From positions 558,001 through 622,000 of the forward strand of contig OY782500.1 of NCBI GenBank assembly GCA_963677885.1: a stretch of 64,000 nt of DNA. Direction: 5' to 3'. The DNA comes from UBA1351 sp963677885 (lineage in GTDB: Bacteria; Bacillota; Clostridia; Lachnospirales; Vallitaleaceae). Positions 9,256-18,792 of the stretch are shown piece by piece. How positions within the stretch are numbered: position 1 is the stretch's first letter; every line of letters starts with the position of its first letter. The position numbers and the translations under genes were made by a program. The notes under the pieces are model-generated. The model ran no database searches, was not told the DNA's origin, and worked only from the letters and a program-made list of their open reading frames with translations.

Positions 9256-10122
9256 CTAGTTTAATCCTGCCATACCATAGCGTCCGTAGCCCGGTTCCAA
9301 ATCCAGCTTTTTACGCAACTCCGACGGAGTCATAATTTCCTTCTCACTGGCTACAATAATATTTTTGATTCGCTGTAAGATGTCTTCATTTCTAGCTTTC
9401 ATGGTCCTCGCCTCATCATACCAATAGTTATCTTCGATACCACACCGAACCCCATAACCGACTGCTATGGCCATTGAATTCATATTCAACTGTTCCCGTC
9501 CGACGGCTCCAAAGGATATGTAGCTGTCACTTGGAATTCCCTGCAATAAACAGCCTGCCTGAAGCAAATCAGCTTGGGCGCAGGCAATATTGCCCAGAAT
9601 CACATTGGCATAATAAGGGCTTGTAATCATACCTTTTTTAATCAGGTAATTCATATAGTTTACCATGCCCAAATCAAAAATCTCCAGCTCTGGTTTAATA
9701 CCCTTTTCAAGCATTTTTTTAGCCAGCCCCTGTATCATATCAGGAGTATTGGCACTTGCCACATGATTAAAGTTAAGTGAGCTCAGGGTTAGACTGGCCA
9801 TATCCGGCTTACTTTCCCCCTCAAGCGCCAGGACTTCTGACCTGGTTTCCAGTACATTAAACACGCGGCCTGATGTGGACACACAGATAATTAGATCAGG
9901 AGCAAAACTTCTAATCCCTCTAATGATTTTATCATATATTTCCTTTTTATGGGAAGGACTTCCCTCTTCATCCCTGGCGTGCAGGTGAACCATAGTAATG
10001 CCAATAGCATATGCTTTTCGAACATCTTCTACAATTTCTTCGACACTGATTGGTACATAAGGCGTATCACTTTTCCTTGGAATAATACCTGTTGGAGTGA
10101 AGTTAACGATAATTTTATTCAT
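9256..10122 (-). CDS. BKACE family protein (beta-keto acid cleavage enzyme)
   Basis: 288 aa, full length for the DUF849/BKACE family. These zinc enzymes cleave a beta-keto acid with acetyl-CoA, as 3-keto-5-aminohexanoate cleavage enzyme does in lysine fermentation. The zinc ligands are visible: HLHARDEEG gives two histidines near residues 47-49, and the conserved GIEDN glutamate is near 229. The start ATG has a GGAGG site and overlaps the acetyltransferase stop by one base. A BKACE member inside a polysaccharide operon is unexpected. Intact metal-binding residues argue that it is active, perhaps on an acyl precursor that decorates a sugar, but that is inference. Confidence 0.85.
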   Translation of the reverse strand: MNKIIVNFTPTGIIPRKSDTPYVPISVEEIVEDVRKAYAIGITMVHLHARDEEGSPSHKKEIYDKIIRGIRSFAPDLIICVSTSGRVFNVLETRSEVLALEGESKPDMASLTLSSLNFNHVASANTPDMIQGLAKKMLEKGIKPELEIFDLGMVNYMNYLIKKGMITSPYYANVILGNIACAQADLLQAGCLLQGIPSDSYISFGAVGREQLNMNSMAIAVGYGVRCGIEDNYWYDEARTMKARNEDILQRIKNIIVASEKEIMTPSELRKKLDLEPGYGRYGMAGLN

Positions 10123-10793
10123 TATAGTTTTACCTCCAGTCCCTCAGCTTCATGATAACCTATACAACGACTTGGATTTCCGACATTTTTTGAATAGGAA
10201 TCTATATGCTTAATAACAACAGCCCCACCACCAATTAAAGCTTCATCCCCAATAACTTTTTTATTGAGCACTGTAGCATTAATTCCTATATAGCAGTTAC
10301 TTCCAATCCGTGCATTTCCTCCAATGGTAACTTTAGGAGTAAAGACGTTTTTATCCCCTATGACAAAATCATGTCCGATATAGACCATCTGTCTAATAAT
10401 ATTAGAATCTCCAAGTTGTCCATTTCCACCTATGTATGCCATCTCCATTACAACATTATTGACACCCATCATAGTACCAGGTGCAACAAGGGCTTTTGGA
10501 CTAATATAATTTCTCAGATTATAGCCCTTGGCCTTAACCTTTTCAACAAGTCCATCCCTATACCGCATTTTATTAAAATCAGCGGTCAAAACCAGCATAT
10601 CATATTGGTCAGCAGGATGTGTTTGCTCAACTTCATCAAATGGAATAATAGGTGGGTTCATATTTATATCTTCCTCTCCTATATATTCCCGGTCTCGTAC
10701 CAAACCGGCAACTTTAAAATCCTTATGACCTAAGGAGTCATAATAAACCATCTCACTAAGTTTCCTGCTTCCATACACTAGTACCTCTTTCAT
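10122..10793 (-). CDS. NeuD/PglD-like sugar O/N-acyltransferase
   Basis: 223 aa. The N-terminal part (VLVYGSRKLSEMV) is a small Rossmann-like sugar-binding domain. The C-terminal half is a left-handed beta-helix of hexapeptide repeats (IGGNGQLGDSN, VIGDKNVFTPKVTIGGNARI, GVNNVV), as in PglD and NeuD, which transfer an acetyl group from acetyl-CoA to a UDP-amino sugar. The C-terminus NVGNPSRCIG is typical of the family. Downstream of the PglF-type dehydratase it could acetylate a UDP-4-amino sugar, but no matching aminotransferase is adjacent. It is coupled by a 1-bp overlap to the BKACE gene, so the acyl group could be unusual. Confidence 0.8.
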   Translation of the reverse strand: MKEVLVYGSRKLSEMVYYDSLGHKDFKVAGLVRDREYIGEEDINMNPPIIPFDEVEQTHPADQYDMLVLTADFNKMRYRDGLVEKVKAKGYNLRNYISPKALVAPGTMMGVNNVVMEMAYIGGNGQLGDSNIIRQMVYIGHDFVIGDKNVFTPKVTIGGNARIGSNCYIGINATVLNKKVIGDEALIGGGAVVIKHIDSYSKNVGNPSRCIGYHEAEGLEVKL

Positions 10794-10817
10794 TTTATAT
10801 CTCCTTGTTTAAATCAT

Positions 10818-11519
10818 TCACGAGCTCTTTTGAGCGTATTTACCGTCAACAATCCCTCTTAATGATTCAATCCCCCCAGATAAATCATCTAAATCACCAA
10901 AAACTGATGATGTACCGGCTACAAAAATATCAGCACCAAGGCTTCTCATTTCACTGGCTAGCTCATAACTAACACTTCCATCAACACTGATCATGACATC
11001 TTCTCCACTGCGGTGGATCAGGTCACTTAAGGCTCCAATTTTTCGCATCGCCCCTTCTTCAATAGTCTTTCCATAGAATCCAGGTACTGTATTCATAAGT
11101 AGAATTGCATCTACTTTGTGAAGGTAAGGCTTAATAAATCTAAGATCAGTGTCTGGCATTAGGGCCAATCCACAATAGATTTTATCCCTTCTTATTTGTT
11201 CAAGAATATCATCAACATCATCTTCAATTTCATAATGAAAGGTAACCAGGTCTCCCTCTGATAGGTCCATCCTTTCAATCAATTCTCCTGGATGCTCCAC
11301 CATCATATGTATATCTAAGGGTAGTCTGCTTATAGCCTTTATTTGATTAATCGCATCGATTGAAAAAGCAATATTGTTGACAAAATGACCGTCCATAATA
11401 TCAATATGCAGCCAGTCCACTTCTTCTTTTTCTAGAATACTTATAGTCTTTTCCATATTCAGCCAATCACTGCACATCAGTGATGGTGATATTTGCCCTC
11501 TATTTTTTCCTTTATTCAT
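10818..11519 (-). CDS. ribulose-phosphate 3-epimerase family protein
   Basis: 233 aa TIM-barrel of the RPE family. Visible landmarks are ISPSLMCSDW near residue 10, the metal-site segment HIDIMDGHFVNNIAF near 38-52, DIHMMVEHP near 69-77, NTVPGFYGK near 143 and the phosphate-binding VDGSVSYE near 174. RPE interconverts ribulose-5-phosphate and xylulose-5-phosphate; relatives act on allulose-6-phosphate. It lies 14 bp after the IspD/TarI-like cytidylyltransferase, so it likely supplies a pentulose or alditol phosphate for a CDP-activated donor rather than serving central metabolism. The substrate is inferred. Confidence 0.85.
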   Translation of the reverse strand: MNKGKNRGQISPSLMCSDWLNMEKTISILEKEEVDWLHIDIMDGHFVNNIAFSIDAINQIKAISRLPLDIHMMVEHPGELIERMDLSEGDLVTFHYEIEDDVDDILEQIRRDKIYCGLALMPDTDLRFIKPYLHKVDAILLMNTVPGFYGKTIEEGAMRKIGALSDLIHRSGEDVMISVDGSVSYELASEMRSLGADIFVAGTSSVFGDLDDLSGGIESLRGIVDGKYAQKSS

Positions 11520-11533
11520 ACTCTTTTACTCCC

Positions 11534-12235
11534 TCAGACCCTTTTAACAATATGATTGGCAAGATGTATATCTATCTGTGATGTTAACTTAATATTATCA
11601 TGACTGTCTTCAACTACATAAATCGGATAACCATAGTAACGCATTAACTCAATAGAGTTTGTACAGTCAAATTTCCCTTCTTTTATTGCTTTTTGGTGGG
11701 CATTCATCAAATCTAAAAGCCTGAATCCTTGCGGTGCTTTTGATAACATACAAGCTCTTCGATCAGGAATCTCCTTAACAAGGCCATCCTCATCAACAAT
11801 AATGATTGTCTCCTGTACAAAGGCAGAAGTTGCAGATGTTCCTTTTTCTTTGACACACTCGATATTACGACTAATAATATCACCTTTGACGAAAGGTCTT
11901 ACCCCATCGTTTACAAGAACAATCGTGTTTTCCTTATCTTCAGAAAAATCATAGATGGCAGCTACACCATTATAAATAGACTCTTGGCCACTAGGTCCAC
12001 CACCTACAATATCAACGACTTTCTTAAAGTCTTCTTCATCGATTAGCTCCTTAAGATAATCAATCCAGTCTTCGACACATACCACAACAATGGCATCAAT
12101 TTCCGGATGTTCTTCAAAAGCCAAAATAGTCCTGACAATAACAGCTTTCCCTTCAATCTCCAAAAACTGTTTTGGTAAAGGACCATTCCCCATCCGAACG
12201 CCTGTACCTCCTGCAAATAATAATGCTACATTCAT
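11534..12235 (-). CDS. IspD/TarI-like cytidylyltransferase
   Basis: 233 aa nucleotidyltransferase. LLFAGGTGVRMGNGPLPKQF at residues 5-24 is the CTP-binding signature of the IspD/TarI family. VNDGVRPFV near 107 and the C-terminal DSHDNIKLTSQIDI segment also match. IspD acts in isoprenoid synthesis, while TarI makes CDP-ribitol. The context, with an RPE homologue next door and a TagB/TagF-like glycerophosphotransferase in the same locus, favours a CDP-alditol for a wall or capsular polymer. There is no TarJ-type reductase in the window, so the activated compound is uncertain. Confidence 0.8.
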   Translation of the reverse strand: MNVALLFAGGTGVRMGNGPLPKQFLEIEGKAVIVRTILAFEEHPEIDAIVVVCVEDWIDYLKELIDEEDFKKVVDIVGGGPSGQESIYNGVAAIYDFSEDKENTIVLVNDGVRPFVKGDIISRNIECVKEKGTSATSAFVQETIIIVDEDGLVKEIPDRRACMLSKAPQGFRLLDLMNAHQKAIKEGKFDCTNSIELMRYYGYPIYVVEDSHDNIKLTSQIDIHLANHIVKRV

Positions 12236-12263
12236 TACGCTCTCCTCTAATCTCTCCTCTAGT

Positions 12264-14162
12264 TTATTCTATAATTTTATATTTACTCATACCCTCACTC
12301 ATCAGATTTTCTTCTGAATTCACTTCTGTGTTATCCTTAAATGTAGGTACGATTTTCTTTAAGAGCCTTACCAAGTCTTCATCGTTACCGTTTTCGATGA
12401 CTTGATTGACTACCTTAAATTCATCCTTCACTTTTTTATATTCTATATGGCTTGGTGCTCCAACATGTATTTTGTTGTAATTAGTATGACTGAGTCCTTC
12501 TTCTTCCATTAAAAGTTCTTCAAACAGTTTCTCACCAGGGCGAAGTCCAACAACCTCAACATCAATATCCTCGAAAGGCTTCAACCCGCTAAGTCGAATT
12601 AAATCAATTGCCAGATCATAAATTCTGACAGGTTCACCCATATCCAGAACAAAAATCTCTCCACCTTTAGCAATTGAGCCAGCTTGAATAACCAACTGGG
12701 CTGCTTCAGGGATGGTCATAAAATACCGAATAATATCCTTATGGGTTACGGTAACCGGACCTCCGTCCTTAATTTGATTTTTAAACAAGGGAATTACAGA
12801 TCCATTGCTACCCAATACATTTCCAAATCTGACCGCAGCAAATTTAGTCTTTGTATGATTGGCAGACAAGCCTTGAATGACCATCTCGCACATCCGTTTA
12901 CTAGTTCCCATAACATTCGTGGGATTAACAGCCTTATCAGTAGATATAAGAACAAACCGCTCAACTTCATACTCTGCAGCAGCTTCAGCAACATTCATGG
13001 TTCCAAAAGAGTTGTTTTTCACAGCTTCTTTTGGTGAACGCTCCATTAAAGGAACATGTTTATGAGCGGCAGCGTGAAAAATAACCTGAGGTCTTTCTCT
13101 TTCGATAATCCTGAAAATATTACTTCTATCTCGTACGGAAGCTATAATAACCTTCAACTCCAAGTCCCTGTTATCTTTAAGCAGTTCTTTCTGAATCAGG
13201 TAAGCATTTTTTTCATTCACATCCAGAATAATCAGTTCCTTAGGTTCAAAACGGACAATCTGCCTACATAATTCAGAGCCTATGGAACCACCGCCACCGG
13301 TTACCATAACCCTTCTACTCTCAATATAACCGGCAATTTCAGACACATTCAAGTCTACTGGATCCCTACCTAACAAGTCTTCAATTTCAACTTCTCTAAT
13401 CCTGTTCATGGACACCTTTCCGTCCATTATTTCCCGAACACCCGGTAAAATCCTTACCCTTGCCTCTGTCCGTTTACATTCATCCAGTATTCTTTTGACA
13501 TCTTCCTTACTCACCGTTGGTATAGCTAGAATAATCTCATTGACATGGAGTCGCTTACTGATACTGACAATATCAAATCGATTACCCAATATTTTAGTTC
13601 CGGCTATTTTTGTATTGTATTTTGTTGGATCATCATCAATAAAACCAACCAAAACACCATGCACATCTGGATGATTCTTTATTTCAGTAGCTATCAAGGT
13701 AGCAGTAGATCCTGTTCCAATAATCAGTATCCTGCTGTCATAATCCTGTCTAACTATTGATTGACGTTTACTAACCCTACGAAGAACCCGGTATACAAAA
13801 CGGAATCCCCCAATAAATGTTACCTCCAAAACAAAAACGAAAAAATATACTCCAAAATAAAGCTTTAGCCCACCTAAGAGCATAACGGATATACCAAACA
13901 CATTTCCCAGAAAAACGGCTGAAACAACTTTAATTAATTCTTCAATAGATGCATAGGACCACATACTGTTATACAATTGAAAATATGCGTTGATGGATAT
14001 TTTTGCAAGTGTTATGATACCTACCAATAGATAAAACCCTTCAATATAGCTCCAGGGAAAAGCACCCTCAAAGTGTATAAAGAAGGCCACAATAAAGGAC
14101 AAATTTATCAATAATATATCCATGACAATTAAGAATATTCGGCGAATATTTAATGGATTCAT
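12264..14162 (-). CDS. UDP-HexNAc 4,6-dehydratase (PglF/CapD/WbpM type)
   Basis: 632 aa, the usual length for the long membrane-bound form. The N-terminus has four membrane segments (residues about 10-110), then a nucleotide-binding domain (ILIIGTGSTATLIA near 147). The SDR domain begins at VTGGGGSIGSEL near 290. The catalytic stretch VLISTDKAVNPTNVMGTSKR keeps the Asp-Lys and Met residues used by PglF, and AAAHKHVPLME is intact. It converts UDP-GlcNAc to the 4-keto-6-deoxy sugar for rare amino sugars. It starts one base after the stop of its paralogue, so the two are surely co-translated. Confidence 0.93.
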   Translation of the reverse strand: MNPLNIRRIFLIVMDILLINLSFIVAFFIHFEGAFPWSYIEGFYLLVGIITLAKISINAYFQLYNSMWSYASIEELIKVVSAVFLGNVFGISVMLLGGLKLYFGVYFFVFVLEVTFIGGFRFVYRVLRRVSKRQSIVRQDYDSRILIIGTGSTATLIATEIKNHPDVHGVLVGFIDDDPTKYNTKIAGTKILGNRFDIVSISKRLHVNEIILAIPTVSKEDVKRILDECKRTEARVRILPGVREIMDGKVSMNRIREVEIEDLLGRDPVDLNVSEIAGYIESRRVMVTGGGGSIGSELCRQIVRFEPKELIILDVNEKNAYLIQKELLKDNRDLELKVIIASVRDRSNIFRIIERERPQVIFHAAAHKHVPLMERSPKEAVKNNSFGTMNVAEAAAEYEVERFVLISTDKAVNPTNVMGTSKRMCEMVIQGLSANHTKTKFAAVRFGNVLGSNGSVIPLFKNQIKDGGPVTVTHKDIIRYFMTIPEAAQLVIQAGSIAKGGEIFVLDMGEPVRIYDLAIDLIRLSGLKPFEDIDVEVVGLRPGEKLFEELLMEEEGLSHTNYNKIHVGAPSHIEYKKVKDEFKVVNQVIENGNDEDLVRLLKKIVPTFKDNTEVNSEENLMSEGMSKYKIIE

Positions 14163-14163
14163 A

Positions 14164-16074
14164 CTATTTCACCTCTTTGTATTTTTGATGTTTAACTCTA
14201 TACTTTTCAAAACTGGTAATCTTTTCTCCAATACTGTCAGGCAATAGCTCCCTGGTAATACTTGGATTAATATTGATTAGACTTGTTCCATATCCATTTT
14301 CGTCTCCATTCACGATTGATGCTTCCAACTTGCTTAACTCCTGCTGAAGTATATCATAATCAACCAAATAAAGTTTAGACTTATAGACATGGTCAATAGA
14401 TGTTGATTTAAGACTTTCATACTTGTCTGGCCTTTCATAAGATAATTTTTCATTAGGTTTAAGGCCGTTAACTCTCAATTCAACATCCTCATGGGGTTTC
14501 AAACCACACATTTCGATTAATTCATAAGCAAGATTATATAATTTCGTCGGCTCTTTCATATCAATGGTAAAAATCTCGTTGCCTTTTGACAACAGAGTAC
14601 ATTCAATGATGACTTTCACGGCCTCACTTATAGAAATATAGTCTCTTTCCACGTCTTTATGAGCAATATATAAGGGCTCCCCTTCTTTAATATGCTCAAG
14701 AAAATCAGAAACAATTGAGTACTCTTTTCCCAGAACTTGTCCCAAACGAATTGATGTATACTTGGTATTGTAATTCGAATGGTTCAAACCATCGATAATC
14801 ATCTCATTAATTTTACAGGTTCCCCCGATCATGCTGGCTTCATCATAGACAAGATTACTGGATATATAATATAACTCCTTAATATGCATAGCTGCAGCTG
14901 CTTCAACAACATTTCTATGTCCAATGACATTATTATAAACAGCTTCTTCAGGATTTGACTCTAATAAGCTTTCATCCGTATAACCTGCACATTGATATAC
15001 TATATCCGGTTGGCTTACCTCCATGATGTCTAGAATGTTTTTCTTATCTTTCATTGATGCAATGATCATATCCACTTCAACATTTGGATAATAAGCAATC
15101 AACTCATTTTGAAGATCATAAATCCTGTTTTCATAGATATCTACAAGGGTAAGTTTTCTTATTCCAAACTCACATAATTTACGGCTAAGTTCAGCACCAA
15201 TCTGTCCCCCACCAACTATCAAAACACTTTTGTCCTCATAATAAATATTGGTTTTTTCTTCATCTAATTCCAAAGTTTTATGGTCTAAAAGTTCATCAAT
15301 ACCAAATTCCTGTAGGTTACTGAGCGACACCTGTCCATCAATTACTTCACGTACTCCAGGTATGATCTGAACATTAGCCTGAGCACGTTTACAGTCCTTA
15401 ATAATCTCTTTTATCTTCTTTTTACTTGCAGTAGGTAGAGCTATAATGACTTCTTTGACACCATACCTTTGTACAATAGCTTCAATGTCATGGACTTCTC
15501 CAATAATCCTAACACCGGAAACAGACCGATTCACACGAGACCGATCTAATTCAACAAACCCAATAAGATGGCCATGGGTATCCGGATGCTCCCGAATCTC
15601 CTTTGCAATCATAGAAGCTGTTGCCCCACTACCAACAATAATTAGATTCTTCTTTAGTTTTAGTCTTACGATGGACTGGTGTAAACGAAAACGTCGTAGG
15701 ATACGATAGGAAAACCTTATGGAAGCAATACCTGCCACCTCAAGAATATAGGCAAAAAAGAGTATCCCAAAATAAAGATTCATACCTGTTGTCTTAAAAT
15801 ATACGATTTCAATAACAAACCCAACCGTAACAGCTCCAACAACATCCACCAATTCTTCAATAGATGCAAATTCAAGTATACTGTTATACAATTTGAACTG
15901 ATTATAGATTAGAATTTTAGCAAGTGTCAGAATCACAGACAAAGAAATATAGTTCAATAATAAGTCAAAAGGAGGCTTACCCTCATAGTGCAAATAAAGA
16001 ACCAATAGAAATGTTATATTTATCATAAGTACATCAAAGATATACAAAAAAACCTTACGCATTTTTTTATCCAT
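14164..16074 (-). CDS. PglF/CapD-like protein lacking catalytic residues
   Basis: 636 aa, same architecture as its downstream neighbour: four N-terminal membrane segments, a middle nucleotide-binding domain (LIIVGSGATASMIAKEI near 145) and a C-terminal SDR domain (VLIVGGGQIGAEL near 288). It is divergent at the active site. Where the neighbour has ISTDKAVNPTNVMGTSK, this protein reads ISSNLVYDEASMIGGTCK, so the Asp-Lys pair becomes Asn-Leu and the Met becomes Ile. AAAHKHVPLME becomes CAGYTDESLLE. The gene is uninterrupted, so it is probably maintained as a non-catalytic partner or regulator of the active enzyme rather than a decaying copy. That role is inference. Confidence 0.85.
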   Translation of the reverse strand: MDKKMRKVFLYIFDVLMINITFLLVLYLHYEGKPPFDLLLNYISLSVILTLAKILIYNQFKLYNSILEFASIEELVDVVGAVTVGFVIEIVYFKTTGMNLYFGILFFAYILEVAGIASIRFSYRILRRFRLHQSIVRLKLKKNLIIVGSGATASMIAKEIREHPDTHGHLIGFVELDRSRVNRSVSGVRIIGEVHDIEAIVQRYGVKEVIIALPTASKKKIKEIIKDCKRAQANVQIIPGVREVIDGQVSLSNLQEFGIDELLDHKTLELDEEKTNIYYEDKSVLIVGGGQIGAELSRKLCEFGIRKLTLVDIYENRIYDLQNELIAYYPNVEVDMIIASMKDKKNILDIMEVSQPDIVYQCAGYTDESLLESNPEEAVYNNVIGHRNVVEAAAAMHIKELYYISSNLVYDEASMIGGTCKINEMIIDGLNHSNYNTKYTSIRLGQVLGKEYSIVSDFLEHIKEGEPLYIAHKDVERDYISISEAVKVIIECTLLSKGNEIFTIDMKEPTKLYNLAYELIEMCGLKPHEDVELRVNGLKPNEKLSYERPDKYESLKSTSIDHVYKSKLYLVDYDILQQELSKLEASIVNGDENGYGTSLININPSITRELLPDSIGEKITSFEKYRVKHQKYKEVK

Positions 16075-16261
16075 AAGAATTCACCTCACAACATTGTTGT
16101 AATAAGTACATATTTATAGTCTCATCCCTTTATAATATATCTCACTATATCCTCATAAGCTTATATCTTTCTTCTTATAAGGATACCATACTTTAGTACT
16201 AATTTCCACCCATATGCCCTAGCCATGACCTCTAACCCGCCTATAGCAAGGATTTAAGTTT

Positions 16262-17260
16262 TTACCTATAAATCTTTTTTATCTTTTTCTTTAAATTGTT
16301 ATAGGATATCAATACCATAAAATAAAATCTAATTCCAAACCACCTTATACTCAAACTTCTAGCCAGGTTCTTAATACCTATAGGATGCTTAATGAAGTAG
16401 CTTGAGATAATAACCTCTTGAATGTCTTTGGTAAAAGCTTTATCAATATATGCAGCACTTTTAATAGCCTGATAACATTCAAGAATAAGCCTATCCATCA
16501 TCCTCTTTTTAAGGACAGGATTTGAAATGGATTCCTGCTTATCAAACCATTCTTCACATAAGTCGATAAGCATCTTCCAGCGACTAAAATCCGGAGCATA
16601 GGTAATGGATCCCATTCGGTGAGCCCTATAATGATAATAGACCCTAGCAAACAGATCAAAAGAATTGGCAGCTAATAAAACCTTGTAGGTCCACTCCACA
16701 TCTTCATGGAGTATACCAGGTCGAAAATCCAATTGGTTTTTTCTTAGAAAATCAGTCCTGTAAACATGTTCCCAAACGGTCATTCCGTTATATGGACTTT
16801 TCAGGAACTTAATTAAAGTCATCTCACAAGAATCCGACTTACTAAAGACATCTTCAAGCTCATGAGAACGCCTTTCATACAAGTCACCATATTCATAAAA
16901 GAAGCCGTTTCCCAGAATCACATCCGCCTTACCTATAGTAATTTTATCCAGATCAACCAGAATGTTTCTCTCCCAAAAATCATCAGAATCCAGGAATATG
17001 ATGTATTCGCCTTTTGCTTCTTTAATACCTATATTCCTTGCAATGCAAAGGCCTTCATTTTCTTTATTGATTAATCGAATGATTCCAGGATATGCCTCTG
17101 TATATTTTTTGCATATCTCAGCACTGCGATCACTGGATCCATCATTAATCAATACCACCTCATAATTGTTGTACTCATCACTCATAACACTGTTTAAACA
17201 TTCTTCCAAATATTCTTCAACGTTATAAATTGGCACAATAATACTAAATTTCACATTCAT
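16262..17260 (-). CDS. glycosyltransferase family 2
   Basis: 332 aa. The GT2 fold starts FSIIVPIYNVEEYLEECLNS (residues 5-24), with VVLINDGSSDRS near 35-46 and the metal-binding FLDSDDFWE near 90-98. EDVEWTYK near 184 fits the family's downstream acidic motif. It lies 6 bp after the second flippase. A 187-bp stretch without a gene separates it from the dehydratase pair downstream, so a new transcript may start there, although I see no clear promoter. Confidence 0.88.
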   Translation of the reverse strand: MNVKFSIIVPIYNVEEYLEECLNSVMSDEYNNYEVVLINDGSSDRSAEICKKYTEAYPGIIRLINKENEGLCIARNIGIKEAKGEYIIFLDSDDFWERNILVDLDKITIGKADVILGNGFFYEYGDLYERRSHELEDVFSKSDSCEMTLIKFLKSPYNGMTVWEHVYRTDFLRKNQLDFRPGILHEDVEWTYKVLLAANSFDLFARVYYHYRAHRMGSITYAPDFSRWKMLIDLCEEWFDKQESISNPVLKKRMMDRLILECYQAIKSAAYIDKAFTKDIQEVIISSYFIKHPIGIKNLARSLSIRWFGIRFYFMVLISYNNLKKKIKKIYR

Positions 17261-17266
17261 AACAAC

Positions 17267-18727
17267 CTAACTTTCAGAAGGCACTTTGCCCCTCAATCCT
17301 TTAACAGTCTCTAACAAAAAATAATAAGCATCTACTTTAAATACAATTGACAGACCAAGATAGGTCGACCCACCAACCAATACCTGTGTAAGCAAAATAT
17401 ACAAAGGTTTCCAGTCAAGATAGATAATCGGATACACAAGCAAACCCATAGCTAATGATAATACAATCGATGGCAATATGTCACGTATTTGTTCTAAATA
17501 ATGATAATTCAAAAGTTTTTTATTTGGATACGCATTCATGTAGCTGGTAATTATACCTGCAAAAACCCCACCTATGGCCAGTACATATATACCAAAAGGA
17601 ATCGTTATGGCAAGTATGACAACCTCAAGAAGTTTTTTAATAATTTCAAGTTTGAGAAATATATCACTCCTCCCCAATGCTTTAATCGCTTGGAGATTCG
17701 TATTATGTATAGGTATGAACGCATAATACACAACTAATATTTGAAGAAATGGAACTGCAGGCAACCACTTGTCAGTAAGAAGAACTTTGACCATAGGCTC
17801 TGCCGTAACAGCAAGACCCATCATTAGAGGGAGAACACAATATGCGCTAATACTGATTGTTCTCTTCACCATTTGTTTAACTCTTTCCATATCATCTTGA
17901 TAGGCCGACAAAGTCGGTAACAAAACAGACTGTAGTGCTCCGTCAATATTAAAAACAATTAATTTTGGAAATTGATTTCCACGATTATAGTAACCAAGCA
18001 TGGCGGATGAGTATAAACGACCAATAATCAAAGTCCTGATTTCCAAAAAAAGGGAATTCAACATGGATGAAGCAAGAAGTTTCCAACCATAGTCGAAAAG
18101 TTCCTTCACACGACTGATTGAAAAAATCAGTTTAGGTCGCCAGTCTATGGCGAACCACAACATAAGTGTAACTAAAGTCCGGTTAACAATCTGCTGGATA
18201 ACAATAGCCCAAACACCAAGGCCAAGGTAGGCAGCTGTAATACCACATACACCTGAGATGATGACAGCACCAAAACTGGAAAAGAACAACTTCTTAAATT
18301 CCATGTTTCTCGCAATATATGCATTTTGAACTAAGGTTATGGAACCAATAATCAAAGTGACGGATAAGATTCGAATGACTTGCGTCATCTCAGATTCATG
18401 GTAGAAGTCTGCCACAAAGGGGGCTACAAAGAATAAAACTAGATAACAGATAGTAGATACAATCAGACTCAAATAGAAAACTGAAGAGTAATCAGCATCA
18501 TCAATAACTTTTTTCTGTACAAGAGCATTGTTAAATCCACTTTGGATAAACACATTACCCAATGTTATAAATACCATGACCAAAGCTATTAAACCATAGT
18601 GTTCTGGCAGCAATAATCTGGCTAAAACAATTTGAATGATAAATTGAGTCCCCTGGGTACCTCCATATTCGAGAAATTTCCAAATCATGGAGGTTAGTAC
18701 GCTTCTTCTATTTATTTTAATTTCCAT
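17267..18727 (-). CDS. Wzx-type polysaccharide flippase (copy 2)
   Basis: 486 aa, MOP/PST family, about 14 membrane segments. It is a close paralogue of the flippase at 6,703-8,160: FLEYGGTQGTQFIIQIVLAR, LLLPEHYGLIALVMVFI, GYYNRGNQFPKLIVFNIDGA and IKALGRSDIFLKLEIIKK have near-identical counterparts there. It probably exports an undecaprenyl-linked oligosaccharide. It follows the beta-helix gene by about 65 bp and precedes a GT2. Confidence 0.92.
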   Translation of the reverse strand: MEIKINRRSVLTSMIWKFLEYGGTQGTQFIIQIVLARLLLPEHYGLIALVMVFITLGNVFIQSGFNNALVQKKVIDDADYSSVFYLSLIVSTICYLVLFFVAPFVADFYHESEMTQVIRILSVTLIIGSITLVQNAYIARNMEFKKLFFSSFGAVIISGVCGITAAYLGLGVWAIVIQQIVNRTLVTLMLWFAIDWRPKLIFSISRVKELFDYGWKLLASSMLNSLFLEIRTLIIGRLYSSAMLGYYNRGNQFPKLIVFNIDGALQSVLLPTLSAYQDDMERVKQMVKRTISISAYCVLPLMMGLAVTAEPMVKVLLTDKWLPAVPFLQILVVYYAFIPIHNTNLQAIKALGRSDIFLKLEIIKKLLEVVILAITIPFGIYVLAIGGVFAGIITSYMNAYPNKKLLNYHYLEQIRDILPSIVLSLAMGLLVYPIIYLDWKPLYILLTQVLVGGSTYLGLSIVFKVDAYYFLLETVKGLRGKVPSES

Positions 18728-18792
18728 AAATCTCTCCGTAATTTCATTCCGGTATTCTTCTGGTCTAGACTAGGTCAATACAATGAATATGC

